Of a DNA stretch of 46,452 nt, positions 22,498-31,402 are shown in pieces (position 1 is the first letter of the stretch; each line of letters starts with the position of its first letter). A program made the translations under genes and the position numbers. Source of the DNA: Alistipes sp. (GTDB taxonomy: Bacteria > Bacteroidota > Bacteroidia > Bacteroidales > Rikenellaceae); assembly GCA_017398045.1 (NCBI GenBank), contig JAFQHI010000013.1:1-46452 (forward strand), written 5' to 3'. The notes below the pieces were generated by a model. The model was not told the origin of the DNA. It searched no databases and saw nothing but the letters and a program-made list of their open reading frames with translations.

Positions 22498-23754
22498 ATG
22501 AAAGTATATAAATTCGGTGGTGCCTCGGTGAAGAATGCCGACGGTGTGCGAAATCTTCGCCAGATTATCGACGACGAGCAGCAGCTCTTTATCATTGTCT
22601 CGGCCATGGGCAAGACGACGAACGCCCTGGAACGTGTCTTTGCCGCTGCGCAGAAACACGACCCGCAGGCCGCTCAAACCGAGATTGACCAAATCCGCGA
22701 AAATCATGCCGCCATCATTGCCGACCTCTGGCATGGTCCCCGCAAGCTCGACCGCGTGGAGGCACTGTTTGCCGACCTCGAGGCCTTTGTGGTGGCCAAC
22801 AACTACACCAAAGAGGAGGCCGAGGCGTGGTACGACCGCATCGTGGCCTATGGCGAGTTGGTCTCGACGACCATCATCTCCGAATACCTGACCTTTGCCG
22901 GCCTCAAAAACAGCTGGATAGATATGCGTAAGGCCCTGCGTACCGAGCAACGCCACAAGGATGCCGAGGTCGATATCGAGGCATCGACCCCCTTGCTGAA
23001 AGCCGCCTTGCAGACGGCCGGAGGTTCGGTCTTTGTGGGACAAGGTTTTATCGGTGGTGCGCCCGACGGCACGACGACGACCCTCGGTCGCGAAGGCTCG
23101 GACTACTCGGCTGCCGTGGTGGCCAACATCCTCGATGCCGAGTCGATGTCGGTGTGGAAAGATGTGGACGGCGTGCTGAATGCCGACCCCAAAATCTTTC
23201 CCGATGCCGTGCAGATTGCCGAGCTGAACTACCTTGACACGATTGAGCTGGCCTACAGCGGTGCGCAGATTATCCACCCCCGCACAATTAAACCCCTGCA
23301 AAACAAGAACATCCCCCTCTATGTGCGTCCCTTTGGCGACAAGCGCAAGCCCGGCACCGTCATTCGCGGTATGTCGGCCAAGGTTGATGTACCCATCCTC
23401 ATCTTGAAGAAGGAGCAGGTCTTGCTGACCATTCGCTCGCGCGACTTCTCGTTTGTTTTGGAGGAGAAATTTGCCAAGATTTTTGCCCTACTCGAGAAAT
23501 ACCGTCTTAAGGTGAATCTTATCCACAACTCGGCGGTCAATCTCTCCCTCTGCGTGGACCAGTCTTGGCACATCAGCGAGGCTGTTGCTGCGCTGCGCAA
23601 AGCAGGTTTCGACGTCATGAAGGCAGAGAACATGGAGTTGCTCACCATTCGCGGCTACACCGACGATCTCTGGCGTAAATATGCCCGCGGTCCGCAAGTC
23701 TTTATTAAGCAGTCGACACAGGCGACGGTGCGTATTGTGCGCAAAAAAGCGTAG
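22498..23754 (+). CDS. lysC: Aspartate kinase (monofunctional)
   Basis: It phosphorylates aspartate, the entry to lysine, diaminopimelate, threonine and methionine synthesis. The 418-residue form from ATG 22498 begins MKVYKFGGASVKNADG, the kinase N-terminus; an upstream ATG at 22474 would overlap the -7 box. GREGSDYSAAVVANIL and the VDGVLNADP region mark the active site. The last 130 residues form paired ACT-type regulatory domains (LLTIRSRDFSF, NLIHNSAVNLSLCVD), so feedback control by an amino acid is likely. No homoserine dehydrogenase is fused. asd lies 7.6 kb downstream. Confidence 0.93.
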   Translation: MKVYKFGGASVKNADGVRNLRQIIDDEQQLFIIVSAMGKTTNALERVFAAAQKHDPQAAQTEIDQIRENHAAIIADLWHGPRKLDRVEALFADLEAFVVANNYTKEEAEAWYDRIVAYGELVSTTIISEYLTFAGLKNSWIDMRKALRTEQRHKDAEVDIEASTPLLKAALQTAGGSVFVGQGFIGGAPDGTTTTLGREGSDYSAAVVANILDAESMSVWKDVDGVLNADPKIFPDAVQIAELNYLDTIELAYSGAQIIHPRTIKPLQNKNIPLYVRPFGDKRKPGTVIRGMSAKVDVPILILKKEQVLLTIRSRDFSFVLEEKFAKIFALLEKYRLKVNLIHNSAVNLSLCVDQSWHISEAVAALRKAGFDVMKAENMELLTIRGYTDDLWRKYARGPQVFIKQSTQATVRIVRKKA

Positions 23755-23760
23755 CTTTTC

Positions 23761-23873
23761 CATTTTATGCGGAACCTTCCGCACTTCCCTCGCAAGCCCC
23801 GAATGGGACGTACCTTAAGTACTACCCATCCGGGGCTTACTTCACGAAGCGCAGAATCTTCTCACCTAAAATG
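23761..23873. repeat. Palindromic element, family 2, copy 3
   Basis: Outer arms CATTTTATGCGGAA and the CTCACCTAAAATG complement enclose GCAAGCCCCGAATGGG and CCCATCCGGGGCTTAC. The element is complete and directly follows lysC, where it could terminate transcription. Its right arm merges into the tandem array that follows. Confidence 0.75.
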
Positions 23874-24290
23874 AAAAAGCGGTCGTGGTGCTGACGACCT
23901 AATCACAAAAGCGGCTTCTTAAGCCGCCCATCCAGGCCGAACTTCGTCATGACAAAATCTGCGCCTCTAAAATCAAAAAACGGTCGTGGTACTGAATACC
24001 TAAATAACAAAAGCCGGCTCTTAGCCGGCCATCCGGGGCTTACTCCACGAAGCACAGAATCTTCTCACCTAAAATGAAAAAGCGGTCGTGGTGCTGACGA
24101 CCTAATCACAAAAGCGGCTTCTTAAGTCGCCCATCCAGGCCGAACTGCGTCATGACAAAATCTGCGCCTCTAAAATCAAAAAACGGTCGTGGTACTGAAT
24201 ACCTAAATAACAAAAGCCGGCTCTTAGCCGGCCATCCAGGGCTTACTTCACGAAGCGCAGAATCTCCTCACCTAAAATGAAAAAGCGGGG
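23836..24290 (+). repeat. 203-bp tandem repeat array (2.2 units, each a diverged dimer)
   Basis: Unit 1 is 23836-24038, unit 2 is 24039-24241, and a partial third runs from 24242 to about 24290; units 1 and 2 differ at only a few positions. Each unit consists of two diverged halves of about 101 bp, both containing ACGGTCGTGGT- or GCGGTCGTGGT-like sequence, a short hairpin and a CCATCC segment. The half-unit hairpins are GCGGCTT-CTT-AAGCCGC and GCCGGCT-CTT-AGCCGGC. Sequence outside the hairpins is that of the family-2 element. No coding frame of note runs through it. Confidence 0.85.
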
Positions 24291-24300
24291 TCGTGCATGA

Positions 24301-24375
24301 AAATACCTTAAGTCACCTTAAGCACCCTTAAGCACCTTTAAGCACCCTTAAGTAACTTTAAGCACCTTTAAGCCA
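24301..24375 (+). repeat. 10-bp minisatellite AGCACCYTTA
   Basis: About seven consecutive 10-bp units (AGTCACCTTA, AGCACCCTTA, AGCACCTTTA and variants) lie directly after the 203-bp array and end 16 bp before the DUF4435 stop. A similar run follows another 10-bp array at 32564-32604. Confidence 0.85.
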
Positions 24376-24390
24376 CCTTCATTAGCCTTC

Positions 24391-25437
24391 TTATTCTTGC
24401 TGCTTGTCGGTCAGCTTTTTGATTGCCTGTTCGAGGTAGGCTTCAATATCCCGTTCAACCAACTTATAGAGCGGACAATCGGTATAGTTCTCGTTGTCGA
24501 GCAGCACATCGCGTATCGAGCGGGTTGCATTCTTGTAGTTGGCGACCTCGTTTTTGAGGGCAACACCCGTTTTGTTCGAGGCGTGGATGCGGGCCATTGA
24601 CATCTCTTTGAGTTTGTCGCACACGTTTTGCAGGCAGACCATCACCACGTTGTCCATCAGCGTATGACCGTGCATATAGAGATAGGTCGTCTCGGGGGTC
24701 ACACCGCGGGCTGCCAGGAGCTGCTCGAACCGCTTCATCGGCTCGATGAGTTTCGGGTTCTTTTCGCGCAACATCCGTTCGCGACGGGCCACATTGCGTC
24801 CCAGCCACAGCAACGTATTGTCTCCGTTGTTCGACAGGTCCAGGTAGCCGAGCTTTACGGCCGCCTTGAAGTCGGCCAGCGGGAAGATGTGGTGATGCTC
24901 CATGCGGGCCGAGAAGGCATACCAGACAAAGAGCGGGTAAATCGTTCGCGAGTAGCCCTCCATGAAGCGCACAAAGTCAAAGATGCGCGTATCGTTTTTT
25001 GTCGCCTTGACGCAGACGTTGTGCAGCGAAGGGGCATAGCAGAGATAATTCTCCGTGGCGTAGGCGTAGGTGTGGAACAGGAAGGGCGAGTCGTTCACCA
25101 GGTGGGCCGTTTCGGTGGTCCCCTCAAAGAGGTAGTCGAAATCCGAATCGACGCAGAGTAACAGCTCCTCCGACGAGCGGGGAACCATACCCAGAATCAC
25201 CTTCTTACCCTTCGGCAGGTCACCGCGGTCGGGAACCGAAATCTCGAAACGGATATAGGGGTTGCGGAAGTGGTCGAAGATGGAACGCCAAAAGGCGACA
25301 TCCTCATAGCCCTCGACATAGACTTTGACGAGGTGCTTCTCCGAAGTGTCGGGTAGCGGAGTGGGTAGCCCCGGGTTGGGGTCACTCTTCGCAAAGGGGT
25401 TCAAACGCCCCAGTGTTTTGGTGAAGTTGTAAGCCAT
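24391..25437 (-). CDS. DUF4435 domain protein (TOPRIM-like)
   Basis: A 348-residue cytoplasmic protein of unknown role. HLVKVYVEGYEDVAFWRSIFDHF near residue 40 and ELLLCVDSDFDYL near 100 are the hallmarks of DUF4435, whose glutamate and D-x-D pattern resembles TOPRIM-type nucleases. TOPRIM/DUF4435 proteins elsewhere often work beside ABC- or OLD-type ATPases, but none is present here. The start at 25437 (MAYNFTKTLGRL) is preferred because TATCTTTG (25444-25451, minus strand) lies 6 bp before it, leaving almost no leader. It diverges from the SUI1-family gene. Its 3' side is bordered by the repeat arrays. Confidence 0.7.
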   Translation of the reverse strand: MAYNFTKTLGRLNPFAKSDPNPGLPTPLPDTSEKHLVKVYVEGYEDVAFWRSIFDHFRNPYIRFEISVPDRGDLPKGKKVILGMVPRSSEELLLCVDSDFDYLFEGTTETAHLVNDSPFLFHTYAYATENYLCYAPSLHNVCVKATKNDTRIFDFVRFMEGYSRTIYPLFVWYAFSARMEHHHIFPLADFKAAVKLGYLDLSNNGDNTLLWLGRNVARRERMLREKNPKLIEPMKRFEQLLAARGVTPETTYLYMHGHTLMDNVVMVCLQNVCDKLKEMSMARIHASNKTGVALKNEVANYKNATRSIRDVLLDNENYTDCPLYKLVERDIEAYLEQAIKKLTDKQQE

Positions 25438-25443
25438 ATAAGA

Positions 25444-25470
25444 CAAAGATATGAAAAAAATGACTAAATT
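25444..25470. promoter_or_regulatory. Overlapping divergent -7 boxes (DUF4435 and SUI1-family genes)
   Basis: TATCTTTG on the minus strand (25444-25451) and TAAATTTG on the plus strand (25463-25470) lie 11 bp apart. The minus transcript would be essentially leaderless, and the plus transcript would have a leader of about 35 nt. Confidence 0.55.
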
Positions 25471-25510
25471 TGCACAGATAGAACCCGAATTTACCAAGTT
25501 TAATGTAACA

Positions 25511-25858
25511 ATGGCAAATAACGATTGGAAAGCACGCCTCGGTATGGTCTATTCGACCAATCCCGACTTTGCGTACACGACCGACCAGGAGGAAGAGGTC
25601 GAGACATTGGAGCCGTCGAAACAGGAGTTGCGCGTATGGCTCGACCGCAAACAGCGCGGAGGCAAGGTGGTGACCCTTGTCAAAGGCTTTGTGGGGCGCG
25701 ATGAGGATTTGCAGGTATTGGCCAAGATGCTCAAAACCAAATGCGGAGTGGGTGGTGCCGCCAAGGAGGGCGAGATTCTCATCCAGGGCGACCACCGCGA
25801 CAAAGTGGTCGAATTGCTGCTCAAGAGCGGCTATCGTTGCAAGAAGGCAGGCAATTAG
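25511..25858 (+). CDS. SUI1/eIF1-family (YciH-like) translation factor
   Basis: A 115-residue protein starting MANNDWKARLGMVYSTNPDF. The SUI1 fold occupies roughly residues 35-112, with LDRKQRGGKVVTLVKGFVG, the family glycine in CGVGGAAKEGEILIQGDHRDKV, and LKSGYRCKKAG at the C-terminus. Members resemble eIF1 and are thought to influence start-site selection, though their bacterial role is poorly defined. The ATG at 25511 is preferred over one at 25451, which lies upstream of the plus-strand -7 box at 25463. AT-rich repeats (AATTAAGAATTAAGAATT) follow the stop. Confidence 0.88.
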   Translation: MANNDWKARLGMVYSTNPDFAYTTDQEEEVETLEPSKQELRVWLDRKQRGGKVVTLVKGFVGRDEDLQVLAKMLKTKCGVGGAAKEGEILIQGDHRDKVVELLLKSGYRCKKAGN

Positions 25859-25965
25859 AGAAATTAAAAATTTAGAATTAAGAATTAAGAATTATCACTG
25901 ACGCAATAGGCCAAAGCAAGGGGGCTTGTTTTGCGCTATGCATCAGCACTCATTCAAAATTGCTT

Positions 25966-28899
25966 ATGCGAGGTTGGAAAATGTTATCGGTGGTCGTGAT
26001 GCTCCTTGTGGGGCAGCGAGCCATGGCACAATATTATAGTTGGGGTGCTGATGCACCGATGCGGTGGCAGCAACTCCGAGGTGAGGGAGTACGCATCATC
26101 GCGCCCGATACGACCGAGGCGATTGCACGGCGTGTGTTGCACTATGTCGAGGCTGCACGTCCCTACATCGGTGCGGGATTTTCGCGCGGAGCGATGGCGG
26201 TTCCCTTTGTGCTGCACCCCGAAAATATGGAGTCCAACGCCTTGGTGATGTACCTCCCGAAGCGTGTCGATTACCTCACGGTACCCGCTGCGGAGAGCTA
26301 CTCGATGCCTTGGTGGAAGCAACTCGTGGCGCATGAATACCGTCATGCGGTGCAGTACAACAACCTCAATCGCGGGGTGCCGCGCGTGTTGAGTTGGCTG
26401 TTGGGCGAACAGGGGTCGGTCACGAGCCTGCTCTTTATGCCTCTGTGGGCTTTGGAGGGCGATGCGGTGATGAACGAGACGGCCATGTCTACCTTCGGAC
26501 GTGGTCTGCAACCCTCGTTCTCGATGGCCTACCGCGCCATTGGTGAGGGCGTAGGCCTCTCCTATAAGGGGAAAAAACGCAAAAATATCGACCGCTGGTT
26601 TTGTGGTTCGTACCGCGATTATATCCCCGACCACTACGCCTTGGGCTACCAATTAAGTGCCTATGCCTATGACCGTTATGGCGAAAATGTCTGGGATAAG
26701 GTGGGGCGTTATGCGGTGCGCAATCCCTATCTCTTCGCCACCACGCACGTCGGGTTGAAACGCTTTTACAACACTACGACCAACGAACTCTTTTACAATA
26801 CGTTCGAACAACTCAACCGCCATTGGGCTCCGCTTGCCGAGGTCGAAGAGAAGAGCCATCGCCTGGTCGAGCCGAGCGAGCGCGACCATACGACCTATCG
26901 CTGGCCGCAGCAACTCACCGAAGCGGAGGTGGTGGCCGTGAAGAGCAGTTTGGCACGCACCCCCCGCATCGTAACGATTGACACCGAGGGCAACGAGCGC
27001 GAAGTGGCCGGCGTGGGTAATCTCTCCTCGCGTCCTGCCCTCTACGATGGAAAACTCTATTGGAGCGAGTACGAAAACTCCAAACTCTTCGAGGAGCGGG
27101 TACGCTCGCAACTTTGGATGGTGGATTTCAACAGCGTAAGCCAACGCCCCCGACGACTGCGTGAGGTGAAGGCGAACGCCCTCTATCCGACCCCCTCGAA
27201 GCAGGGGTTGGCCTGGGTGGAGTACCTGCCCGAGGGTCGCTATCGCTTGTGCGAAAACGGGACAACGCTTTACACCCTGCCAATCGGTGTTGAACTCCAC
27301 GGCTTGGCTTGGGACGAGGTGACCAAAGCCTACTATACCATCGTGACCGATGATGCCGGTATGTCCTTGGCGCGTCTTGATAGGGAAGGGATGCATCCGT
27401 TGCGTCGCCCCGCCTATATTACGTTGCGCGACCTTCGCGCGGCCGACGGTAAGCTCTATTTCGGCTCGATTCAGTCGGGTAAGGACGAGGTGCATTGCCT
27501 GGATTTATTGGCCGGAGGGGTCGAAACGCGCCTTTCCGCGTCGAAATATGGTGCCTTTGAACCTGCCCCCTCACCGCAGGGACTTCTTCTGACGACCTAT
27601 GATAGACGGGGCTATGTGCCGGCACGCCTGACCGAGCCGGTGCAGGATACGGTGCTGTGGTCGCAAACACCTGTTAATTTGGTCAATCCGTCGCGCCGCA
27701 TTTGGCCGACCATCAACCTCGATACGGTCCACTTCACTCCGGAGATGGAGTCCGCACAAAGGGCTGAACAGCCGGCGAAACGCTACCGCAAATTCTTCCG
27801 CGGATTGAAACTGCATAGCTGGGCCCCCATCGCCTTCGACCCCTATGAGGTGATTGACGAACACGAATTTCGCCCCAATGTCGGTTTGACGCTCCTTTCG
27901 CAAAACCTCCTCTCGAATACCGAGGCCTATGCCTCCTACGGCTGGGATGAAAGCGAGGGGTCGCTCTTTAGGGTCGGCTTGCGCAACAACAGCCTGGGGT
28001 TGCGCCTCTCGCTCGACGCCACCTATGGCGGCTATCAGCAGTGCTATTCGGTGGGCTACTACGACAGTGACAGCGAAACATATTACTACCAGCCGACCCC
28101 TCGTCTCGATGACTATTACTCGATTACCGCTGCGGCAACCCTCCCCCTGCTTTATGACCGCGGTCGGAGCGTAAGACAGCTCTCGTTGGGGGTAGGGTGG
28201 AACTACTCGAACGGCCTGGTGTCGGACCTCGATGCCGTGCAGTGGGAGGATGGAAAAATAACGAATATCGATGCGTTGAGCTACAACGAGGGGTTGCATA
28301 AGATGAGCCTTTCGGTGGCCTTTGCCGAGCAAGTGAAGTTGGCACACCGCGATTTCCTGCCTCGTCTGGGCTATCGCCTGCAAGGCGGTTATTCGTTCAA
28401 CCCGACAAACGACGATTTCGCCTCCTCGTTTGTCCTCTACGGTTCGGCCTACCTGCCCGGTGTGGCTCCGCACCATTCGTTGCAATTCGAAGCGGCCTAT
28501 CAGGCGGCAGTCGGGGGCTATCGCACCCCTTCGGGAAGTCGCCTGCTGACCTACCGTTCGTCGCTGCTCCTTCCGCGCGGATTTCACAGCGCGGAGCTGC
28601 CTATCGACAACGGCCTGACGACCCTCTCGGCCAACTATCGATTGCCCCTCTGCTATCCCGAGGGCGGTATCCCTTCGGTGCTGTATATCAAGCGTATTCG
28701 CCTCGGTGCGGGGGTCGACTACGGAGCCTTCGACTACGGGCCGCGTAACTACGATGTGTGGTCGGTAGGTGGTGAGATAGCCTTCGATTTTAACGTGCTG
28801 CGTATGCCCGAATCGGCCACCTCGTCGCTCACGGTGCAGTGCTTCCGCACCTCGCAGGACGAGACCTGGCTTTCGCTCTCATTGGGACTTCCGTTCTAA
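25966..28899 (+). CDS. Large secreted protein: gluzincin-like domain, propeller-like middle, C-terminal barrel
   Basis: 977 residues from ATG 25966, with a signal peptide (MRGWKMLSVVVMLLVGQRAMAQ). Near residue 115 a zinc-peptidase motif LVAHEYRHAVQYNN (HExxH) is followed by LWALEGDAVMNE, whose glutamate could be the third ligand. The middle (about 300-590) is made of repeated short strands of the WD40/TolB-like propeller type. The last 350 residues alternate aromatic and polar residues and end in LSLGLPF, like an outer-membrane barrel. It is probably an outer-membrane metallopeptidase, with substrate unknown. Related Bacteroidetes proteins are often labelled only TolB-like. It stands alone between the SUI1-like gene and PBP1A. 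Confidence 0.75.
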   Translation: MRGWKMLSVVVMLLVGQRAMAQYYSWGADAPMRWQQLRGEGVRIIAPDTTEAIARRVLHYVEAARPYIGAGFSRGAMAVPFVLHPENMESNALVMYLPKRVDYLTVPAAESYSMPWWKQLVAHEYRHAVQYNNLNRGVPRVLSWLLGEQGSVTSLLFMPLWALEGDAVMNETAMSTFGRGLQPSFSMAYRAIGEGVGLSYKGKKRKNIDRWFCGSYRDYIPDHYALGYQLSAYAYDRYGENVWDKVGRYAVRNPYLFATTHVGLKRFYNTTTNELFYNTFEQLNRHWAPLAEVEEKSHRLVEPSERDHTTYRWPQQLTEAEVVAVKSSLARTPRIVTIDTEGNEREVAGVGNLSSRPALYDGKLYWSEYENSKLFEERVRSQLWMVDFNSVSQRPRRLREVKANALYPTPSKQGLAWVEYLPEGRYRLCENGTTLYTLPIGVELHGLAWDEVTKAYYTIVTDDAGMSLARLDREGMHPLRRPAYITLRDLRAADGKLYFGSIQSGKDEVHCLDLLAGGVETRLSASKYGAFEPAPSPQGLLLTTYDRRGYVPARLTEPVQDTVLWSQTPVNLVNPSRRIWPTINLDTVHFTPEMESAQRAEQPAKRYRKFFRGLKLHSWAPIAFDPYEVIDEHEFRPNVGLTLLSQNLLSNTEAYASYGWDESEGSLFRVGLRNNSLGLRLSLDATYGGYQQCYSVGYYDSDSETYYYQPTPRLDDYYSITAAATLPLLYDRGRSVRQLSLGVGWNYSNGLVSDLDAVQWEDGKITNIDALSYNEGLHKMSLSVAFAEQVKLAHRDFLPRLGYRLQGGYSFNPTNDDFASSFVLYGSAYLPGVAPHHSLQFEAAYQAAVGGYRTPSGSRLLTYRSSLLLPRGFHSAELPIDNGLTTLSANYRLPLCYPEGGIPSVLYIKRIRLGAGVDYGAFDYGPRNYDVWSVGGEIAFDFNVLRMPESATSSLTVQCFRTSQDETWLSLSLGLPF

Positions 28900-28928
28900 T
28901 TATCATAGATAATTTGAAAAATATGTCG

Positions 28929-28936
28929 TATCTTTG
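28929..28936 (+). promoter_or_regulatory. -7 box of the PBP1A gene
   Basis: TATCTTTG 25 bp before the ATG at 28962, in the 62-bp gap after the barrel protein. Confidence 0.6.
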
Positions 28937-28961
28937 CTCCGTTATATCCTAAAAAGAGTCT

Positions 28962-31370
28962 ATGGCAACGCAAAAAAAAGGCACCGTGAGTGCCAAAACG
29001 ATACGCTGGATTTGGCTGATTTGCTTCGCTCCCGTTGCATTGGTGGCGGTGATGATGCTCTTGGCTGCTGTGGGGGCTTTCGGCCGTATGCCCTCGTTTG
29101 AGGAGCTGGAGAACCCGAAATCGAACCTCGCCACCGAGATTTACTCCGAAGATGGCAAGGTTCTTTCGACCTTCTTCATCCAGAACCGCTCCTATGTGCA
29201 GTATGCCGACCTCTTCCCGCAGGATTCGACGCGCCACATCTATCTCGATGGTTACAACGTGCCGCCCGTAGTGGCTGCGCTTATCTCGACCGAGGATGTC
29301 CGCTACCGCGACCATTCGGGTATCGATATTCCGTCGCTGGTGCGTGTGGCCGTAAAGACCGTCTTGTTGCAACGCTCGTCGCAGGGTGGTGGTTCGACCA
29401 TCACGCAACAGCTGGCCAAAAACCTCTTCCCGCGTGATACGGTGCGCAATCGGGGTAAGATTGTCAAGACCACGAAGCTCGTGATGGCCAAATTCAAGGA
29501 GTGGATTACGGCTCTTAAACTCGAATACAACTACACCAAGGAGGAGATTGCCACGATGTACCTCAATACGGTGGAGTATGGCTCGAATGCCTATGGCATC
29601 AAATCGGCCGCTCAGACCTTCTTTGGCAAGGAACCGCACGAATTGGCGGTGCAGGAGGCCGCCATGCTGGTCGGCGTGGTGAATGCCCCGACCCGCTATT
29701 CGCCCGTCCGTAACCCCGAAAATGCACTGAATCGTCGCAACCTGGTGTTGCAGCGTATGCGTGTGGCGGGTGCTTTGACGCGCGAGGAGTGCGACTCGAT
29801 AACATCCCTCCCCATTGTGCTGAACTACAAGCCCATCTCCCACAACGAGGGTACGGCTACCTATTTCCGCGAGATGTTGCGCCTCACGATGACGGCCAAG
29901 AAGCCCAAGCGCAACCAATTCTTCAACGAGTGGGACTATGAGCAGGCCCTGAAGGAGTATGAGGAGAATCCGCTGATTGGCTGGTGCAACAAGAACGAGA
30001 AGGCCGACGGTACGCCCTACAACATCTACCGCGACGGTCTGAAGATTTATACCACCGTAAACTCCAAGATGCAACGCTATGCCGAGCAGGCGGTGCAGAA
30101 ACAGCTCGAGAGCCATATTCAGCCCCAGATGGATGCCCAGTATCGCTGGACCAAGACCCTCTTTGTCGATACCGAACCCGAGGAGCGCGACCGCATCATT
30201 CGTCGTGCCGTTCGCCAGTCGGACCGTTTCCGCGAAATGAAACAGGCAGGTATTTCGGAGAAGGAGATTGAGGCCTCGTTCGATAAGCCCTGCTCGATGA
30301 AGGTCTTTACCTTTAAGGGCGAGCGCGATACGTTGATGACCCCGCGCGATTCGATTTTGCACCACAAGCGCATCATGCGTGCTTCGTTTGTCGCCATCGA
30401 CCCCCGCACGGGCTTTGTGAAGGCCTATGTCGGAGGCCCGAATTTCCGCTACTTCAAATACGATATGGCCAAGCAGGGCAAGCGTCAGATTGGTTCGACG
30501 ATTAAGCCCTTTGTCTATACCTTCGCCATCGACCACCTCGGCCTGACGCCCTGCACGATGGTGCCGAATCTGCCCGTGACGATTGAGACCTCGAATGGGC
30601 AGGCTTGGTCGCCCAAAGAGGCCGGTAAGGTGGAGTATGACGGCGTGCTGCACCCCCTGATGTGGGGTCTGGCAATGAGCCGCAACAACTACTCGGCGTG
30701 GCTGATGAAGCAGGCCAAAGAGCCGGAGGCGGTGGCCGACTTTATCCACAACATGGGTATTCGCAGCTTTATCGACCCCGTGCCGGCCCTCTGTGTCGGC
30801 TCCTCCGAGTCGAATGTCTATGAGCTGGTGAGTGCCTTCTCGACCTTTGCCAACGGGGGTGTGCATAACGATGCCATCTTCGTGACGCGCATCGAGGACC
30901 GCCACGGCAACCTGATTGCCTCGTTCATTCCCCAATCGCAGGATGCCATTAACGAGCGCACGGCCTACACCATGTTGCAGATGCTGAAGCGCGTGGTGGA
31001 TGCCGGTACGGCCGGTAGCCTGCGTTGGCGTTTCGATTTGCACGATGTCGAGTTGGCGGGTAAAACGGGAACCTCGAACGAGAACCGCGACGCCTGGTTT
31101 ATGTGCGTCGCCCCGCGCATCGTGGCCGGAGCCTGGGTCGGTGGTGAGGACCAGCAGGTACACCTCCGCTCGCGTGGTGAGGGTAGCGTGTTGGCCCTGC
31201 CGATTGTGGGCGACTTCCTCAAGCAGGTCTATGATGACGGTTCGTTGGGCGTCAGTCGCTCGGACCAATTCGTGCGTCCGACGATGATTCCCGACTACGA
31301 TTGCCCGATGTCGGTCGAGCCGGAGAGTGGCGCGGAATTGCAACAGACCGAGGATGAATTCTTCGAATAA
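28962..31370 (+). CDS. Penicillin-binding protein 1A (bifunctional transglycosylase/transpeptidase)
   Basis: It polymerises and cross-links peptidoglycan at the outer face of the inner membrane. The 802-residue protein has a cytoplasmic start, one membrane segment (about 11-37), a GT51 domain with the catalytic glutamate in [14 protein letters not shown] and [14 protein letters not shown], and a transpeptidase domain. The latter shows the active serine in GSTIKPF, the second motif SRNNYS and [14 protein letters not shown]. The C-terminal tail is acidic. Length and order match class A PBPs. asd follows after 32 bp and may be co-transcribed, linking cell-wall synthesis with diaminopimelate supply. 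Confidence 0.95.
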   Translation: MATQKKGTVSAKTIRWIWLICFAPVALVAVMMLLAAVGAFGRMPSFEELENPKSNLATEIYSEDGKVLSTFFIQNRSYVQYADLFPQDSTRHIYLDGYNVPPVVAALISTEDVRYRDHSGIDIPSLVRVAVKTVLLQRSSQGGGSTITQQLAKNLFPRDTVRNRGKIVKTTKLVMAKFKEWITALKLEYNYTKEEIATMYLNTVEYGSNAYGIKSAAQTFFGKEPHELAVQEAAMLVGVVNAPTRYSPVRNPENALNRRNLVLQRMRVAGALTREECDSITSLPIVLNYKPISHNEGTATYFREMLRLTMTAKKPKRNQFFNEWDYEQALKEYEENPLIGWCNKNEKADGTPYNIYRDGLKIYTTVNSKMQRYAEQAVQKQLESHIQPQMDAQYRWTKTLFVDTEPEERDRIIRRAVRQSDRFREMKQAGISEKEIEASFDKPCSMKVFTFKGERDTLMTPRDSILHHKRIMRASFVAIDPRTGFVKAYVGGPNFRYFKYDMAKQGKRQIGSTIKPFVYTFAIDHLGLTPCTMVPNLPVTIETSNGQAWSPKEAGKVEYDGVLHPLMWGLAMSRNNYSAWLMKQAKEPEAVADFIHNMGIRSFIDPVPALCVGSSESNVYELVSAFSTFANGGVHNDAIFVTRIEDRHGNLIASFIPQSQDAINERTAYTMLQMLKRVVDAGTAGSLRWRFDLHDVELAGKTGTSNENRDAWFMCVAPRIVAGAWVGGEDQQVHLRSRGEGSVLALPIVGDFLKQVYDDGSLGVSRSDQFVRPTMIPDYDCPMSVEPESGAELQQTEDEFFE

Positions 31371-31402
31371 TACATTGTAAAATAACCAATTACATTACGA
31401 CG

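Noticed and set aside
23836-24375. CRISPR array
   Set aside because: Units are contiguous 203-bp or 10-bp tandem repeats without unique spacers, and there are no cas genes.
28896-31343. An 815-codon minus-strand frame opposite PBP1A
   Set aside because: Same type of codon-usage shadow; the plus-strand frame has all GT51 and transpeptidase motifs.
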